A stretch of 64,000 nt of DNA from Photobacterium rosenbergii (lineage in GTDB: Bacteria; Pseudomonadota; Gammaproteobacteria; Enterobacterales; Vibrionaceae). Of this stretch, positions 37,531-50,003 are shown in pieces; the first letter of the stretch is position 1; every line of letters starts with the position of its first letter. The notes under the pieces are model-generated. The model worked only from the letters and a program-made list of their open reading frames with translations. It did not search any database and was not told the DNA's origin. A program made the translations under genes and the position numbers. The stretch lies in assembly GCF_003026455.1 (NCBI RefSeq), contig NZ_PYMB01000006.1, forward strand, positions 124,001-188,000. The letters run 5' to 3'.

Positions 37531-39129
37531 ATGAGTCGCGGCCTGCACCTGAATCCGCTGGATTTGGACTCCCAAATCCAGCTTCTTTCCCGATTACAAT
37601 TCCTTACTCGCTTCAGCTCTAACCTTATCCAGGTCACGGGCAGCGAAGGGACTGGCAAGACCTGGCTCTCTCAGCGTTACCTTGAACACTGGGCCGGTGA
37701 CTCCCGCCAGTCTTTGCTCCTTTGCCATCCCAACCAGCAAGACGGCCAGCACCGTTCAATTATTCTGCAGCAACTCGCTCCTAAGGCGGTATTCAATGAG
37801 CAGGATCCTCTGGGGCAAAGCCTCGAACGCTTATTCGAACAGCAGCCAGTCAACGCATTGATAGTCGTTGATGATGCGCATTTGCTAAGCCCGGAGCTGG
37901 TGGCGGAACTGTGGGGTGTGGTCCAGCAGGCCCGCCTATACCCAGGGTGGCAGGTTAACGTCCTACTCTTTAGCCATACTGGCCGGCTCGATAAATACCT
38001 TGGCCAGTTGGTACAAGGTCAGGGTAATACACCGTTGGAGGTGGAAATCGGCCCGCTGTCGGAACAAGAAGCCCAATTGATGGTCGAAATGATGTTCGAT
38101 GGCGAACACCTTGATGCACAGGGAAGGCGTCGGATCCGTGAGCATGTTTCAAGTTGCGCCCCTATTCCGGGGGAGTTGCTCAAGCTCGATTTAACAGAGG
38201 ATAAGGATATGGCTGAGAGTCAATCCCGCCGTGTGTCGCCAATGGCGTTGCTAGGCGGGTTAGTGGTGGTTGCGGTTGCCGTGATTGCCTGGTTGTTTAT
38301 ACCGGCAGCAGAAGACAATCCGGGTGTTGGCGGGGTGCCGCAGGCGCAGCTTGATAGCTTGCCAGATGAACCCGTTGTTACCTCTACTACCAACAATAGC
38401 TCGGAGAGTGGGCAGCCAAGTGTGCAAATGGCCTTCGAAGATGACGGCGATGCCTTGCCACCGGATGTGTCGGTAGAAGGCATGACTGTCGGCCGTCGTG
38501 ATACCAACACCAATCCTCGCGTGGTGGTACCTTCTGATGTGGTTGATGCCATGTTGGATGAACAGCAACTGGGAGGAACTGGTGAGCAAGCGGTGGCTGA
38601 TCGCCAGGAAAGCCTACAGCCAGAGTTGCCTGAAGGGCAGCCAGTACAGTTGCCTGAAACGGAGCAGGAAAAAGAGACCTCACAAGTCGAGCCGGTGAGT
38701 GAGTTGCCAGACGCAGCCTCGGCTGAGAATGTGGATAGTGATGATGCGGCTAGCGTCACCGAGACATCTACAACTGTTGCTACTGGGACTACAGCTGCCA
38801 CCGATGTTGCTGGCGTGGAAACAATGGCCGAGGAGCTTGGCAGTAAACTCCGGGGCGTTGCCCCCGAGCATTACGCGCTGCAACTGGCAGCCATGCGTTC
38901 GCTGCCGACCGCTCGGCAGTTTATTCTCGATTACAACATCGAATCTTCGGCAGACGTCTATGAAACCCGCCGTAGCGGCGAAGCATGGTTCATTATTGTG
39001 ACGGGTGATTATCCGGATGTGCAGTCGGCTCGTGTAGCTGAAACTCGCCTACCGTCGCGCTTGCAGTCGGTTGATCCATGGGTGAAATCCTACCGTCAGA
39101 TCCATACCGAAATGGATCGGGCCAAATAA
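37531..39129 (+). CDS. damX: Division-associated protein DamX (AAA ATPase plus SPOR)
   Basis: Inner-membrane septal protein. The 532 residues contain a cytoplasmic ExeA-like AAA ATPase module (Walker A GSEGTGKT at 37-44; Walker B-like ALIVVDDAHLL near 110), one membrane helix near 238-258, a long Glu/Ser/Thr-rich periplasmic linker, and a C-terminal SPOR domain (about 440-525, HYALQLAAMRSLPTARQFI) that binds septal glycan. In E. coli DamX works with FtsN, whose gene is also in this window. ATG 37531 is chosen over a TTG at 37525. Confidence 0.92.
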   Translation: MSRGLHLNPLDLDSQIQLLSRLQFLTRFSSNLIQVTGSEGTGKTWLSQRYLEHWAGDSRQSLLLCHPNQQDGQHRSIILQQLAPKAVFNEQDPLGQSLERLFEQQPVNALIVVDDAHLLSPELVAELWGVVQQARLYPGWQVNVLLFSHTGRLDKYLGQLVQGQGNTPLEVEIGPLSEQEAQLMVEMMFDGEHLDAQGRRRIREHVSSCAPIPGELLKLDLTEDKDMAESQSRRVSPMALLGGLVVVAVAVIAWLFIPAAEDNPGVGGVPQAQLDSLPDEPVVTSTTNNSSESGQPSVQMAFEDDGDALPPDVSVEGMTVGRRDTNTNPRVVVPSDVVDAMLDEQQLGGTGEQAVADRQESLQPELPEGQPVQLPETEQEKETSQVEPVSELPDAASAENVDSDDAASVTETSTTVATGTTAATDVAGVETMAEELGSKLRGVAPEHYALQLAAMRSLPTARQFILDYNIESSADVYETRRSGEAWFIIVTGDYPDVQSARVAETRLPSRLQSVDPWVKSYRQIHTEMDRAK

Positions 39130-39233
39130 CCCGTTTCTTTGCCAGTTATTTCCCTCAAGCGGTACAGACACAGATTGAAATGGTGTACAATCCGCCACCT
39201 TTCGTTACAAAGTCGGTATTGGTGGTCAGCTGA

Positions 39234-40058
39234 ATGAAAAAGCATCGTGCATTCCTGAAATGGGCTGGAGGTAAATATTCTCTGGTCGAGGAGATCGAGC
39301 GCCACTTGCCGCCAGCGCGAAAGTTGGTTGAACCCTTTGTCGGTGCCGGTTCGGTATTTCTCAATACCGACTTCGAGCAGTACCTGTTGGCCGACATCAA
39401 CCCTGACTTGATTAACCTCTACAATATCCTCAAGGACAATCCCGAGCAGTATGTTCGTGATGCCAAGGCGATGTTCACCCCTGAATTCAACCAGAAAGGG
39501 GCCTACCTTGAGGTCCGTGAGGCTTTCAATAAAACCGATGATACGTATTTACGCTCGCTGTACTTTTTGTACATGAACCGACATGGCTTCAATGGTCTGT
39601 GTCGATATAACAAGAAGGGTGGCTTCAACGTACCGTTCGGTTCATATAAAAAGCCATATTTCCCGGAAGATGAGCTGTTCTACTTTGCGGAGAAAGCGAA
39701 ACGAGCCACGTTTGTCTGCGAAGGGTACCATCAGACGTTCTCACGTGCCCGCAAAGGCTGTGTGGTGTACTGTGATCCCCCGTATGCTCCGCTATCAACC
39801 ACGGCTAACTTTACCTCCTATGCAGGTAATGGCTTTAGCCTTGATGATCAGGCGGCTCTGGCTGATGCTGCCGAGAGGGCTGCTACCGAGCGCGATATTC
39901 CGGTACTGATCTCTAATCATGATACGACCTTGACCCGCCGTCTTTACCACGGTGCCGAATTATCTGTGGTTAAAGTAAAGCGAACCATCAGCCGAAATGG
40001 TGGTGGCCGCAACAAGGTTGATGAGTTGCTGGCCCTGTTTAAGCCGTCAAACGATTAA
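39234..40058 (+). CDS. dam: DNA adenine methylase Dam
   Basis: Methylates the adenine of GATC for mismatch repair and replication control; in vibrios dam is essential because of chromosome 2 initiation. The 274-residue enzyme has the SAM motif FVGAGSVF near 36-43 and the catalytic DPPY near 181-184, with the N-terminus HRAFLKWAGGKYSLVEEI. It follows damX and converges with a small DUF2970 gene only 7 bases past its stop. Confidence 0.96.
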   Translation: MKKHRAFLKWAGGKYSLVEEIERHLPPARKLVEPFVGAGSVFLNTDFEQYLLADINPDLINLYNILKDNPEQYVRDAKAMFTPEFNQKGAYLEVREAFNKTDDTYLRSLYFLYMNRHGFNGLCRYNKKGGFNVPFGSYKKPYFPEDELFYFAEKAKRATFVCEGYHQTFSRARKGCVVYCDPPYAPLSTTANFTSYAGNGFSLDDQAALADAAERAATERDIPVLISNHDTTLTRRLYHGAELSVVKVKRTISRNGGGRNKVDELLALFKPSND

Positions 40059-40065
40059 GCACCGC

Positions 40066-40263
40066 TTACCCTCCAGCAACCAGTTGGCTGACGGCAACCA
40101 GTACCCCGACAAATAGCGCAATAGCAGCGATACCGGCCAAGATAAAGGGCAGCGGGCGCTGCTGGCTAAAATCTATCTCCCTGTTTTTTTCCGACTGCAC
40201 CCCAATCAGTGCCCCCGCAATACTCTTGATCAGGTTTGGGCGGGGTGGTTTGCGCTCTGCCAT
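40066..40263 (-). CDS. DUF2970 small membrane protein
   Basis: 65 residues: basic Pro-rich N-terminus (MAERKPPRPNLIKSIAGALIGVQS) and one C-terminal membrane helix (about 39-62). This is the DUF2970 pattern, found in many proteobacteria, with no known function. The start is ATG 40263 with GGAG 8 bases upstream; the longer in-frame ORF to 40584 would read antisense into rpe and is rejected. It converges with dam. Confidence 0.8.
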   Translation of the reverse strand: MAERKPPRPNLIKSIAGALIGVQSEKNREIDFSQQRPLPFILAGIAAIALFVGVLVAVSQLVAGG

Positions 40264-40465
40264 GGCGTATCTCCGTATATACCCACATAAAACGATTATC
40301 TTTGTTTGCCATATCTGCCACCGGTCGTATACCGCTGCATGATGGTAAGTGTAGTTGCCCTGTGGCACACCCATCTTGAAATCCGGTAAGACATCATCTT
40401 GATGATCGGGTAGAATTGCGCCGACTTCCGATAACGTTTTCGTTTGTACCGTATAGAGGCTGAAC

Positions 40466-41140
40466 ATGAAGGACTTTTTGATCGCTCCATCTATCCTATC
40501 TGCAGATTTTGCTCGTCTTGGCGAGGATGTAGAGAAAGTATTGGCAGCTGGTGCCGATGTCGTGCACTTTGACGTGATGGACAACCACTACGTACCGAAC
40601 CTGACTTTTGGTGCCCCGGTGTGTAAGGCCCTGCGTGATTACGGTATTACTGCGCCGATCGATGTGCACCTGATGGTCAAGCCGGTGGATCGCATTATCC
40701 CTGATTTTGCCAAGGCCGGTGCCACTATGATCACCATCCATGCCGAAGCAACCGAGCATTTGGACCGTTCTCTGCAGCTGATCAAAGAGCACGGCTGCCA
40801 GGCTGGTGTGGTATTCAACCCGGCTACCCCGCTGCACTACCTTGACTACATCATGGACAAGGTTGACATGATCCTGCTGATGTCGGTTAACCCAGGTTTT
40901 GGTGGCCAATCGTTCATCCCTGCGACATTGGACAAGCTGCGCGAAGTGCGTAAGCGCATTGATGCTTCAGGTCGTCAGATCCGCCTTGAAATCGATGGTG
41001 GTGTGAAGGTCGACAATATCCGCGAAATCGCCGAAGCCGGTGCCGATATGTTTGTTGCAGGCTCGGCAATTTTCAGCCAGCCGGACTACAAAGCCGTGAT
41101 CGATGAAATGCGTGCAGAGTTGGCCAAGGTTGAACGCTAA
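40466..41140 (+). CDS. rpe: Ribulose-phosphate 3-epimerase
   Basis: Metal-dependent TIM-barrel epimerase of the pentose phosphate pathway. The 224-residue protein shows [32 protein letters not shown] (metal-binding His and catalytic Asp), [21 protein letters not shown] and EIDGGV. Its stop overlaps the gph start by one base (TAATG), so the two are coupled. Confidence 0.96.
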   Translation: MKDFLIAPSILSADFARLGEDVEKVLAAGADVVHFDVMDNHYVPNLTFGAPVCKALRDYGITAPIDVHLMVKPVDRIIPDFAKAGATMITIHAEATEHLDRSLQLIKEHGCQAGVVFNPATPLHYLDYIMDKVDMILLMSVNPGFGGQSFIPATLDKLREVRKRIDASGRQIRLEIDGGVKVDNIREIAEAGADMFVAGSAIFSQPDYKAVIDEMRAELAKVER

Positions 41141-41829
41141 TGAGCCAGTTGAGCGGTATTGATTTTATTGCTTTTGACCTCGACGGCACACTGCTCGACA
41201 GCGTGCCGGATCTGGCCGATGCAGCAGACAAAACCATGCGAGCCCTGGGCCGTGCTGGGGTGACAGTTGAGCAGGTCACGACCTGGATTGGTAATGGGGC
41301 CGACATTTTGATCGGTCGTGCCCTAAGCCAGAGCGTTGATGTTGACCCTGATTTAGACCCAGCTTTGCACCGCGAAGCGAGGGCGTTGTTTGATCGCTTC
41401 TACGAAGAAGGTGGCCACGAGAAGAGCGCGCTATACCCTGGGGTAAAAGAGACACTGGCGGCGTTTCATGAAGCCGGGGTACCGATGGCTATCGTGACCA
41501 ACAAGCCAGCCCAGTTCGTACCGCACCTGCTTGAAGAGCACGGCATCGCCGATTATTTTGTCGATGTCATCGGTGGCGATACCTTCCCGCTGAAAAAGCC
41601 GGATCCTTTCTCCCTGAACTGGTTGCTGGATAAGCACCAGATCACGGCAGAGAAGATGTTGATGGTCGGCGACTCCCGTAACGATATCTTGGCGGCAAAA
41701 GCGGCGTCATGTTATGTTGTGGGGCTGACTTACGGTTACAACTATGGTCAGCCGATCAGCGAAAGTAACCCAGATATTGTACTGGATCACTTCAGTCATC
41801 TGGCAGAAGTGGTTAAACTAGGCAGCTAG
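41140..41829 (+). CDS. gph: Phosphoglycolate phosphatase
   Basis: HAD-family phosphatase removing 2-phosphoglycolate formed in DNA repair. The 229 residues have the nucleophile motif AFDLDGTLLDS near 11-21, IVTNKP (motif II), KPDPFSLNWLL and VGDSRNDILAAKAAS (motif IV). Length and context in the dam operon match E. coli Gph. Confidence 0.94.
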   Translation: MSQLSGIDFIAFDLDGTLLDSVPDLADAADKTMRALGRAGVTVEQVTTWIGNGADILIGRALSQSVDVDPDLDPALHREARALFDRFYEEGGHEKSALYPGVKETLAAFHEAGVPMAIVTNKPAQFVPHLLEEHGIADYFVDVIGGDTFPLKKPDPFSLNWLLDKHQITAEKMLMVGDSRNDILAAKAASCYVVGLTYGYNYGQPISESNPDIVLDHFSHLAEVVKLGS

Positions 41830-41868
41830 TACGCTCGGTGTTATTCCGGGCATGGACAGATATTGTGT

Positions 41869-41893
41869 CTGCGGCAGAGGCCGCAGCTTTTTT
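41869..41893 (+). terminator. Terminator-like hairpin between gph and trpS
   Basis: CTGCGGC / GCCGCAG stem with a 4-base loop followed by CTTTTTT. It ends only about 22 bases before trpS, leaving no room for a promoter in between. Confidence 0.8.
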
Positions 41894-41914
41894 GTGACAT
41901 AGGAAAATCTCATC

Positions 41915-42931
41915 ATGACCAAACCCATTGTATTGAGTGGCGTACAGCCTTCAGGTGAATTAAGTATCGGTAATTATCTGGGTGCGCTGCGTCAGTGGGA
42001 ACAGATGCAGGATGATTATGATTGTCAGTACTGTGTCGTTGACCTGCATGCCATTACCGTGCGCCAGGAGCCAAAAGCGCTGCACGAAGCCACGCTGGAT
42101 GCTTTGGCAATTTGCTTGGCTGTCGGCGTTGATCCGAAGAAGAGCACTTTGTTTGTACAATCGCACGTGCCTGAACATGCCCAGCTTGGTTGGTTGCTGA
42201 ACTGCTACACCCAAATGGGCGAGCTGAGCCGCATGACCCAGTTCAAGGACAAGTCACAGCGCCATGCTAACGATGTGAATGTTGGCCTGTTTGGCTACCC
42301 GGTATTGATGGCGGCCGATATCCTGCTATACGGTGCCCATCAGGTACCAGTGGGTAGCGATCAGAAGCAGCACTTGGAGCTGGCGCGTGATATCGCAACC
42401 CGTTTCAACAACATTTACGGTGATGGCGAAGCGATCTTCCAGGTACCTGAGCCATATATCCCGACGGTTAACGCACGTGTGATGAGCCTGCAGGATGCGA
42501 CCAAGAAGATGTCGAAGTCGGATGATAACCGTAAGAACGTGATCACCCTGCTGGAAGAGCCGAAGTCGATCATCAAGAAGATCAACAAGGCGCAGACAGA
42601 TACCGAGACACCACCACGTATCGCCCACGATATCGAGAACAAAGCCGGTATCTCTAATTTGATGGGCCTATACTCTGCAGCGACTGGCAAGACGTTTGCT
42701 GAAATTGAAGCGCAGTACCAAGGCGTTGAGATGTATGGTCCGTTCAAGAAAGATGTTGGTGAAGCGATTGTCGCGATGCTGGAGCCTATCCAGTCTGAAT
42801 ACCATCGCATCCGTGCTGACCGTGCTTTCCTTGATGAAGTAATGAAAGCCGGTGCCGAGAAGGCGTCAGCCCGCGCAGCAGAAACTTTGAAGAAAGCGTA
42901 CGCAGCAGTAGGTTTTGTTGCACGCCCATAA
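41915..42931 (+). CDS. trpS: Tryptophanyl-tRNA synthetase
   Basis: Class Ic tRNA synthetase charging tRNA-Trp. The 338-residue protein has the HIGH-like [18 protein letters not shown] near 8-25 and the KMSKS motif [15 protein letters not shown] near 191-205. AGGAAAA lies 10 bases before the ATG. It is the last gene of the dam operon; an intrinsic terminator-like hairpin stands before it and another after it. Confidence 0.96.
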   Translation: MTKPIVLSGVQPSGELSIGNYLGALRQWEQMQDDYDCQYCVVDLHAITVRQEPKALHEATLDALAICLAVGVDPKKSTLFVQSHVPEHAQLGWLLNCYTQMGELSRMTQFKDKSQRHANDVNVGLFGYPVLMAADILLYGAHQVPVGSDQKQHLELARDIATRFNNIYGDGEAIFQVPEPYIPTVNARVMSLQDATKKMSKSDDNRKNVITLLEEPKSIIKKINKAQTDTETPPRIAHDIENKAGISNLMGLYSAATGKTFAEIEAQYQGVEMYGPFKKDVGEAIVAMLEPIQSEYHRIRADRAFLDEVMKAGAEKASARAAETLKKAYAAVGFVARP

Positions 42932-42954
42932 GCGCAATGCAGTTGTAAACACCG

Positions 42955-42980
42955 AAAACCGGCCTCTGGCCGGTTTTTTT
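42955..42980 (+). terminator. Terminator of trpS
   Basis: AAAACCGGCC / GGCCGGTTTT with a 3-base loop and eight T. Confidence 0.93.
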
Positions 42981-43052
42981 TCGTCTAAGCTTGCCTTTCT
43001 GCTGTCCTGCTGCACAATAGGCCGCTGTAATTTCCAGTGAGCAGAAGTACCC

Positions 43053-43628
43053 ATGCTATTGATGATCGATAACTACGACTCGTTTACCTACAACCTCTAC
43101 CAGTATTTCTGTGAGCTGGGCGCCGAGGTAAAGGTGGTGCGTAATGACGAAATCGACATTGCCGGCATCGAGGCTATGGCACCTTCTCATCTGGTGATTT
43201 CTCCGGGGCCCTGTACCCCGAATGAAGCGGGGATCTCGCTGGAGGCAATCCGCCATTTTGCAGGCAAACTACCCATTCTTGGGGTGTGCCTAGGCCATCA
43301 GTCCATCGCCCAAGTATACGGTGGCGATGTTGTCCGCGCCCGTCAGGTCATGCACGGCAAGACGTCTCCCGTCACTCATAGTGACAGCAGTGTGTTTGCT
43401 GGCTTGAATAACCCACTTACAGTCACCCGCTATCATTCGCTGGTGGTCAAAGCTGATACCCTGCCAGATTGTTTCGAAGTCACGGCCTGGACGGAAAAAG
43501 ACGGTGAGCGTGATGAAATTATGGGGATCCGCCACAAGAGCTTGCCTATCGAAGGGGTCCAGTTTCACCCGGAAAGCATTTTGACCGAGCAGGGACATCA
43601 GCTGCTGGCGAATTTCCTCCGTCGCTGA
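43053..43628 (+). CDS. pabA: Aminodeoxychorismate synthase glutamine amidotransferase PabA
   Basis: Class I glutaminase subunit supplying ammonia to PabB for folate synthesis. The 191 residues show [19 protein letters not shown], oxyanion loop [15 protein letters not shown], nucleophile Cys in [18 protein letters not shown] near 79, and His/Glu in [17 protein letters not shown] near 168-170. It could in principle be TrpG, but it stands alone next to argD as pabA does in vibrios and enterics. A hairpin GGCAGC/GCTGCC follows at about 43645-43663. Confidence 0.9.
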   Translation: MLLMIDNYDSFTYNLYQYFCELGAEVKVVRNDEIDIAGIEAMAPSHLVISPGPCTPNEAGISLEAIRHFAGKLPILGVCLGHQSIAQVYGGDVVRARQVMHGKTSPVTHSDSSVFAGLNNPLTVTRYHSLVVKADTLPDCFEVTAWTEKDGERDEIMGIRHKSLPIEGVQFHPESILTEQGHQLLANFLRR

Positions 43629-44034
43629 GCCTAAAGGCATAAGGGCAGCACGAAATGCTGCCTGGCCCCAGATCCCCATCACTTTACGCCGCTCCATCTC
43701 ACCTCGAATGAGTAAAAAAGCGCCTCACTCAGCGTTTTGAAGGTCTCAATCCCGCGATCTTTGTCACTTTTTTTAACATTTCTGTATCTTTGCTGTTTTT
43801 TTTTGGCACGGAAAGATTATGCAGGATGAAGGCGCGTTATCGCTTTATTTCCTTGCAGGAAAAACACCTTTTAGTGTTCGGGGCTTAATAAGTTTTCCCT
43901 AACCCCGCATAAATATGTATTTTGTAGGAGATTAACCGTTAACTGATAGGGAATAAAAAAATATTCTGCTATTGGAATTGGTTAATAAAATGTAAATACT
44001 ATGCTTAGGGCAAAAACGTTAGAAGGAAACGATA
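43629..44034. other. Spacer upstream of argD/astC
   Basis: About 405 A/T-rich bases without a gene. A possible promoter TTGGTT (43978-43983) with TATGCT (44000-44005), spacer 16, lies just before argD. GAATAAAAAAATATTC near 43951-43966 and AAATATGTATTTT near 43911-43923 look like ArgR half sites but not full ARG boxes. A TGGCAC at about 43806 is not followed by GC at the spacing sigma-54 needs. Confidence 0.45.
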
Positions 44035-45249
44035 ATGGCAAAGGAGTATAAAGTCGATCGTCAGGTGTTCGATGAAGTGATGGTGCCGTGCTATGCACCG
44101 ATGCAGATGATCCCGGTTAAGGGGCAAGGTGCACGGGTGTGGGATCAAGAAGGTCGGGAATATGTCGACTTTGCTGGCGGTATCGCCGTGAGTTGCCTGG
44201 GCCACTGCCACCCGGTGATGGTTGATGCGCTCAAGGCGCAGGCCGAGCAGATTTGGCACCTGAGTAATGTGATGACCAACGAGCCGGCACTGCGACTGGC
44301 CAAACTGCTTACCGAGCACAGCTTTGCCGATAAAGTCTTCTTTGCCAACTCCGGTGCCGAGGCCAACGAGGCAGCATTGAAACTGGCCCGTCGTTACGCG
44401 GCGGACAAGTTTGGCCCGGAGAAGTCCGAGATTATTTCTTTTAAACAAGGCTTCCACGGCCGTACGTTCTTTACCGTAACGGTCGGTGGCCAAGAAGCTT
44501 ATTCTGACGGCTTTGGGCCGAAACCGGGAGCCGTCACCCATCTTGCCTACAATGATCTGTCCAGCCTGGCCGAGCATATGTCGGAGCGTACCTGTGCGGT
44601 GATGATGGAGCCGCTGCAGGGCGAGGGCGGTATCGTGTCGCCAACCCCAGAGTTTATTCAGGGTGTCCGCGAACTGTGTGACAAACACAATGCGCTGCTG
44701 ATTTTCGATGAAGTACAAACCGGTAACGGCCGGACAGGTGACTTCTATGCTTACCAGGGCTTGGGTGTTACCCCGGATATCCTGAGTACGGCAAAATCAC
44801 TCGGTGGCGGTTTCCCGATTGGTGCCATGTTGACGACTTCAGAGTTGGCAGCCCACCTAAAAATCGGTACCCACGGCTCAACTTACGGCGGTAACCCACT
44901 GGCTTGTGCCGTGGCCGAAGCTGTCGTGAGTGAAGTCACCAAGCCGGAAGTGCTGGCAGGCGTCAAGCAGCGCGAGCAATGGTTCCGTGAGGCGCTAGAA
45001 GCGATCAATGCCAAGTACCCAGTATTTGCTGAAATTCGCGGTAAGGGCCTGTTGCTTGGCGCGGCGCTCAATGAGGAGTGGCAGGGCCGGGCAAGGGATA
45101 TCTTGCTGGCGGCGGGCGAGGAAGGCCTAATGGTACTGGTTGCCGGTACCAATGTGGTGCGCTTTACCCCGTCTTTGGTGATCGACAAAGCCGATATCGA
45201 TGAAGGCATGGCCCGCCTCGAGCGCGCTATCGCCAAGATCTATTCATAA
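44035..45249 (+). CDS. argD: Acetylornithine / succinylornithine aminotransferase
   Basis: PLP aminotransferase of class III, 404 residues, used in arginine synthesis (as ArgD) and in arginine breakdown by the succinyltransferase pathway (as AstC). [18 protein letters not shown] near 102-119, [17 protein letters not shown], and the PLP lysine in [15 protein letters not shown] near 250. Position before astA and astD suggests it serves both pathways. AAGGAAAC precedes the ATG by a good distance. Confidence 0.92.
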   Translation: MAKEYKVDRQVFDEVMVPCYAPMQMIPVKGQGARVWDQEGREYVDFAGGIAVSCLGHCHPVMVDALKAQAEQIWHLSNVMTNEPALRLAKLLTEHSFADKVFFANSGAEANEAALKLARRYAADKFGPEKSEIISFKQGFHGRTFFTVTVGGQEAYSDGFGPKPGAVTHLAYNDLSSLAEHMSERTCAVMMEPLQGEGGIVSPTPEFIQGVRELCDKHNALLIFDEVQTGNGRTGDFYAYQGLGVTPDILSTAKSLGGGFPIGAMLTTSELAAHLKIGTHGSTYGGNPLACAVAEAVVSEVTKPEVLAGVKQREQWFREALEAINAKYPVFAEIRGKGLLLGAALNEEWQGRARDILLAAGEEGLMVLVAGTNVVRFTPSLVIDKADIDEGMARLERAIAKIYS

Positions 45250-45359
45250 TTTAATCTAACTGGGTGCGGCTGGCAGGAGCTTGGCCGCAGCCTCCGGCCC
45301 TATGCCGGTCTTATCACTAGTTGGCAGCTAAGCTGCAGCTTGCATCAGGAGGGAGTTCG

Positions 45360-47839
<2,480 letters not shown>

Positions 47840-47880
47840 TGGCCGTCAATCATTCACCAGCCAAAGAGGATAGCGAGCAC

Positions 47881-48678
47881 ATGGAAAGGGTAGAGCAACT
47901 ATTTTCCGGGTTGTGGCAGGACTATATCCAGCGCCTATGCCCGTCAGCGGCCCAGGTACATGATCTGCTGACCGAAGAAGAGCCGCTGCTCAATGACCAT
48001 ATTGCGCTGCGGACATTCAATTTGCCAAAGATCGGCCTCGACCGTTTGGCAGCACCGTTCATCGCGATTGGCTACAAGCCTTGCGGCCGCTACAAGTTCG
48101 AGGCCAAGAAACTGTATGCCGAGCACTTCGAGCACCCCAACCCGTTAGCTCCTAAAGTGTTTATCAGTGAACTGATGGTCGGGCAGTTCAGTTCTTTGCT
48201 GCAGCAAACGGTCAGGGATCTGGTTAACCAGGTCCCCGAGCAAGCGATGCATGATCCGGCCTTCCTCTATGGTGGGCGGTTATGGGATTTGGACTACGCG
48301 ACCTACGAACTGCTGGCAGCAGAGAGCGAGTATGCAGGTTGGCTAGCCGCCCATGGCTTCGGTGCCAACCACTTTACCGTGAGCATTAACCAGCTCGAGC
48401 AGTTTACCGAGGTCGCTGAGGTCAATCATCTGCTACGGCACAACGGGTTTGAAATCAACAGTTCTGGGGGAGAGGTCAAAGGCAACCCTGAGGTGATGCT
48501 TGAGCAGTCGTCGACCATGGCTGACAGAGTGGAAGTAGGCTTTACCGATGGAGTCTATACCATTCCCGGTGGCTTCTATGAGTTTGCCAAGCGCTACCCG
48601 AAAGAAGACGGTGAGCTATACACCGGCTTTGTCGAAGCATCGGCAGACAAGATCTTCGAAAGTACCGACGCCAGTTAG
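47881..48678 (+). CDS. DUF1338 protein, HglS-like putative 2-oxoacid dioxygenase
   Basis: 265 residues of the DUF1338 family. The three metal-ligand positions of the family's characterised member HglS (2-oxoadipate dioxygenase/decarboxylase, Fe(II)) appear present: His in LNDHIALRTF, His in GFGANHFTVSIN, and Glu in IPGGFYEFAKRYP. The family also fits a glyoxalase-like fold. It is the last gene of the ast cluster, so a role in arginine or lysine breakdown is possible but not shown. An ATG at 47839 overlapping the astD stop (TGATG) is a possible earlier start; I prefer 47881 because AGAGGA lies upstream. Confidence 0.8.
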   Translation: MERVEQLFSGLWQDYIQRLCPSAAQVHDLLTEEEPLLNDHIALRTFNLPKIGLDRLAAPFIAIGYKPCGRYKFEAKKLYAEHFEHPNPLAPKVFISELMVGQFSSLLQQTVRDLVNQVPEQAMHDPAFLYGGRLWDLDYATYELLAAESEYAGWLAAHGFGANHFTVSINQLEQFTEVAEVNHLLRHNGFEINSSGGEVKGNPEVMLEQSSTMADRVEVGFTDGVYTIPGGFYEFAKRYPKEDGELYTGFVEASADKIFESTDAS

Positions 48679-48713
48679 CCATTCTTTTACCGGTTCGGTT
48701 TTTCACTGGGAGC

Positions 48714-48750
48714 AAAAAGGCCGACGGCAACCATTGCCATCGGCCTTTTT
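48714..48750. terminator. Terminator of the ast cluster
   Basis: Long stem AAAAAGGCCGA / TCGGCCTTTTT with a second inner GGCA/TGCC pairing, A-rich on the left and T-rich on the right. It serves the + strand ast genes and could also end the small minus-strand ORF. Confidence 0.88.
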
Positions 48751-48785
48751 AATATTTGGTCCCCATAGGCCTGAACTTAGCGGTT

Positions 48786-48974
48786 TTAATGCTTGAGGCT
48801 GTCGAGCGGGTAGCCCAAATGGGATTCCGGCGTGTGGCGCTTCACCTTTTCGTGCTGTTCAAGGTAATGGCGACTGTCACTGAACCCGGTCATTTCAACA
48901 GTATCGGGCAGTGGCGAAATAACGCCGCGATGTAAGTGGTGGGTGCTATGCGGTGAAAAGCGTTCGATGTCCAT
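48786..48974 (-). CDS. Possible small protein, function unknown
   Basis: 62-codon frame starting MDIERFSPHSTHHLHRGVIS and ending ESHLGYPLDSLKH. It is hydrophilic, rich in His and Ser, with no signal or membrane segment. GGAAT lies 8 bases before the ATG, and a bidirectional terminator follows the stop. I do not recognise it. Composition looks more protein-like than a random shadow, and nothing else occupies this 487-base gap between the DUF1338 gene and crp. Confidence 0.45.
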   Translation of the reverse strand: MDIERFSPHSTHHLHRGVISPLPDTVEMTGFSDSRHYLEQHEKVKRHTPESHLGYPLDSLKH

Positions 48975-49109
48975 ACCGGTATTCCATTACAGGTGATGAG
49001 GTTGATATGCACAATGTAGCATCAAGCGAGCCAGATACAAGCACAAAAACAGTGATGCGGTAGACAGTAATGCCCTGAAAGCATGAAATGGGAGCGCTGC
49101 GGGTAATAA

Positions 49110-49132
49110 AAAAGCCGCACAAGGCGGCTTTT
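49110..49132 (-). terminator. crp terminator
   Basis: AAAAGCCGC / GCGGCTTTT with a 5-base loop and a run of U on the minus strand, 34 bases after the crp stop. Confidence 0.9.
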
Positions 49133-49165
49133 AGATATTGGTGTGTATTACGGAGAGCTAACGGC

Positions 49166-49798
49166 TTAGCGCGTACCGTAAACAACAATTGTTTTGCCGT
49201 GGGCAGAAATCAGGTTCTGCTCTTCCAGCATCTTCAAGATACGACCTACAGTCTCACGGGAACAGCCAACGATTTGGCCGATTTCCTGACGAGTGATCTT
49301 GATTTGCATACCGTCTGGGTGGGTCATTGCATCTGGCTGCTTAGCCAGGTTCAATAGAGTCTGTGCGATACGGCCTGTTACGTCCAGGAATGCCAAGTCA
49401 CCCACTTTCTGGCTTGTCACCTGTAGGCGGCTAGCCATTTGCGCAGATAGGCGCATTAGGATGTCTGGGTTTACCTGGATAAGCTGGCGGAATTTCTTGA
49501 AAGAAATTTCTGCGACTTCGCAAGGGGTCTTAGCACGAACCCAAGCGGTACGCTCTTGGCCTTCTTCGAATAGGCCTAATTCACCGATGAAGTCACCTTG
49601 GTTTAGGTAAGACAGGATCATTTCCTTACCTTCTTCATCCTTGATCAGGACCGCAACAGAACCTTTGACGATGTAGTAGAGCGTCTCTGCTTTTTCACCC
49701 GCGTGGATCAAAGTACTCTTTGAAGGGTATTTATGAATGTGGCAATGGGAAAGAAACCACTCTAGAGTTGGATCTGTTTGAGGTTTACCTGGAACCAT
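49166..49798 (-). CDS. crp: cAMP receptor protein CRP
   Basis: Global regulator of carbon metabolism, and of competence and virulence in vibrios. The 210-residue sequence is almost that of E. coli CRP: cyclic nucleotide pocket [21 protein letters not shown] near 71-91, C-helix, and recognition helix [21 protein letters not shown] near 166-186. Start [20 protein letters not shown] site lies upstream at 50004-50019, suggesting autoregulation. Confidence 0.98.
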   Translation of the reverse strand: MVPGKPQTDPTLEWFLSHCHIHKYPSKSTLIHAGEKAETLYYIVKGSVAVLIKDEEGKEMILSYLNQGDFIGELGLFEEGQERTAWVRAKTPCEVAEISFKKFRQLIQVNPDILMRLSAQMASRLQVTSQKVGDLAFLDVTGRIAQTLLNLAKQPDAMTHPDGMQIKITRQEIGQIVGCSRETVGRILKMLEEQNLISAHGKTIVVYGTR

Positions 49799-50003
49799 AT
49801 TACTAACTTCCTCTGCGTTTGTTGCCCAACAACGACGTCCTTCAAAATGCGGCTGGGCCTAACCATAATTAGTTCGTCGTTTAGGATATTCAGTCAACCG
49901 CTGGGCTGCAAGCTCACGTGAATAATTAGTTCAGATTTTATCTTTTTTCGGCGCGCTTTTCTTGATATTGATCTATGTGAAAAGGCCATTTTGTAGTCAT
50001 AAG

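Noticed and set aside
40264-40584. N-terminal extension of the DUF2970 frame into rpe
   Set aside because: It runs antisense through the rpe start and the DUF2970 family begins at the ATG at 40263.
43803-43826. TGGCAC-like start of a sigma-54 promoter before argD
   Set aside because: The -12 GC does not occur at the required 10-base spacing from the -24 GG.
44005-44718. 237-codon minus-strand frame opposite argD
   Set aside because: It overlaps the well-supported argD gene on the other strand and has no recognisable domain; a shadow of codon bias.
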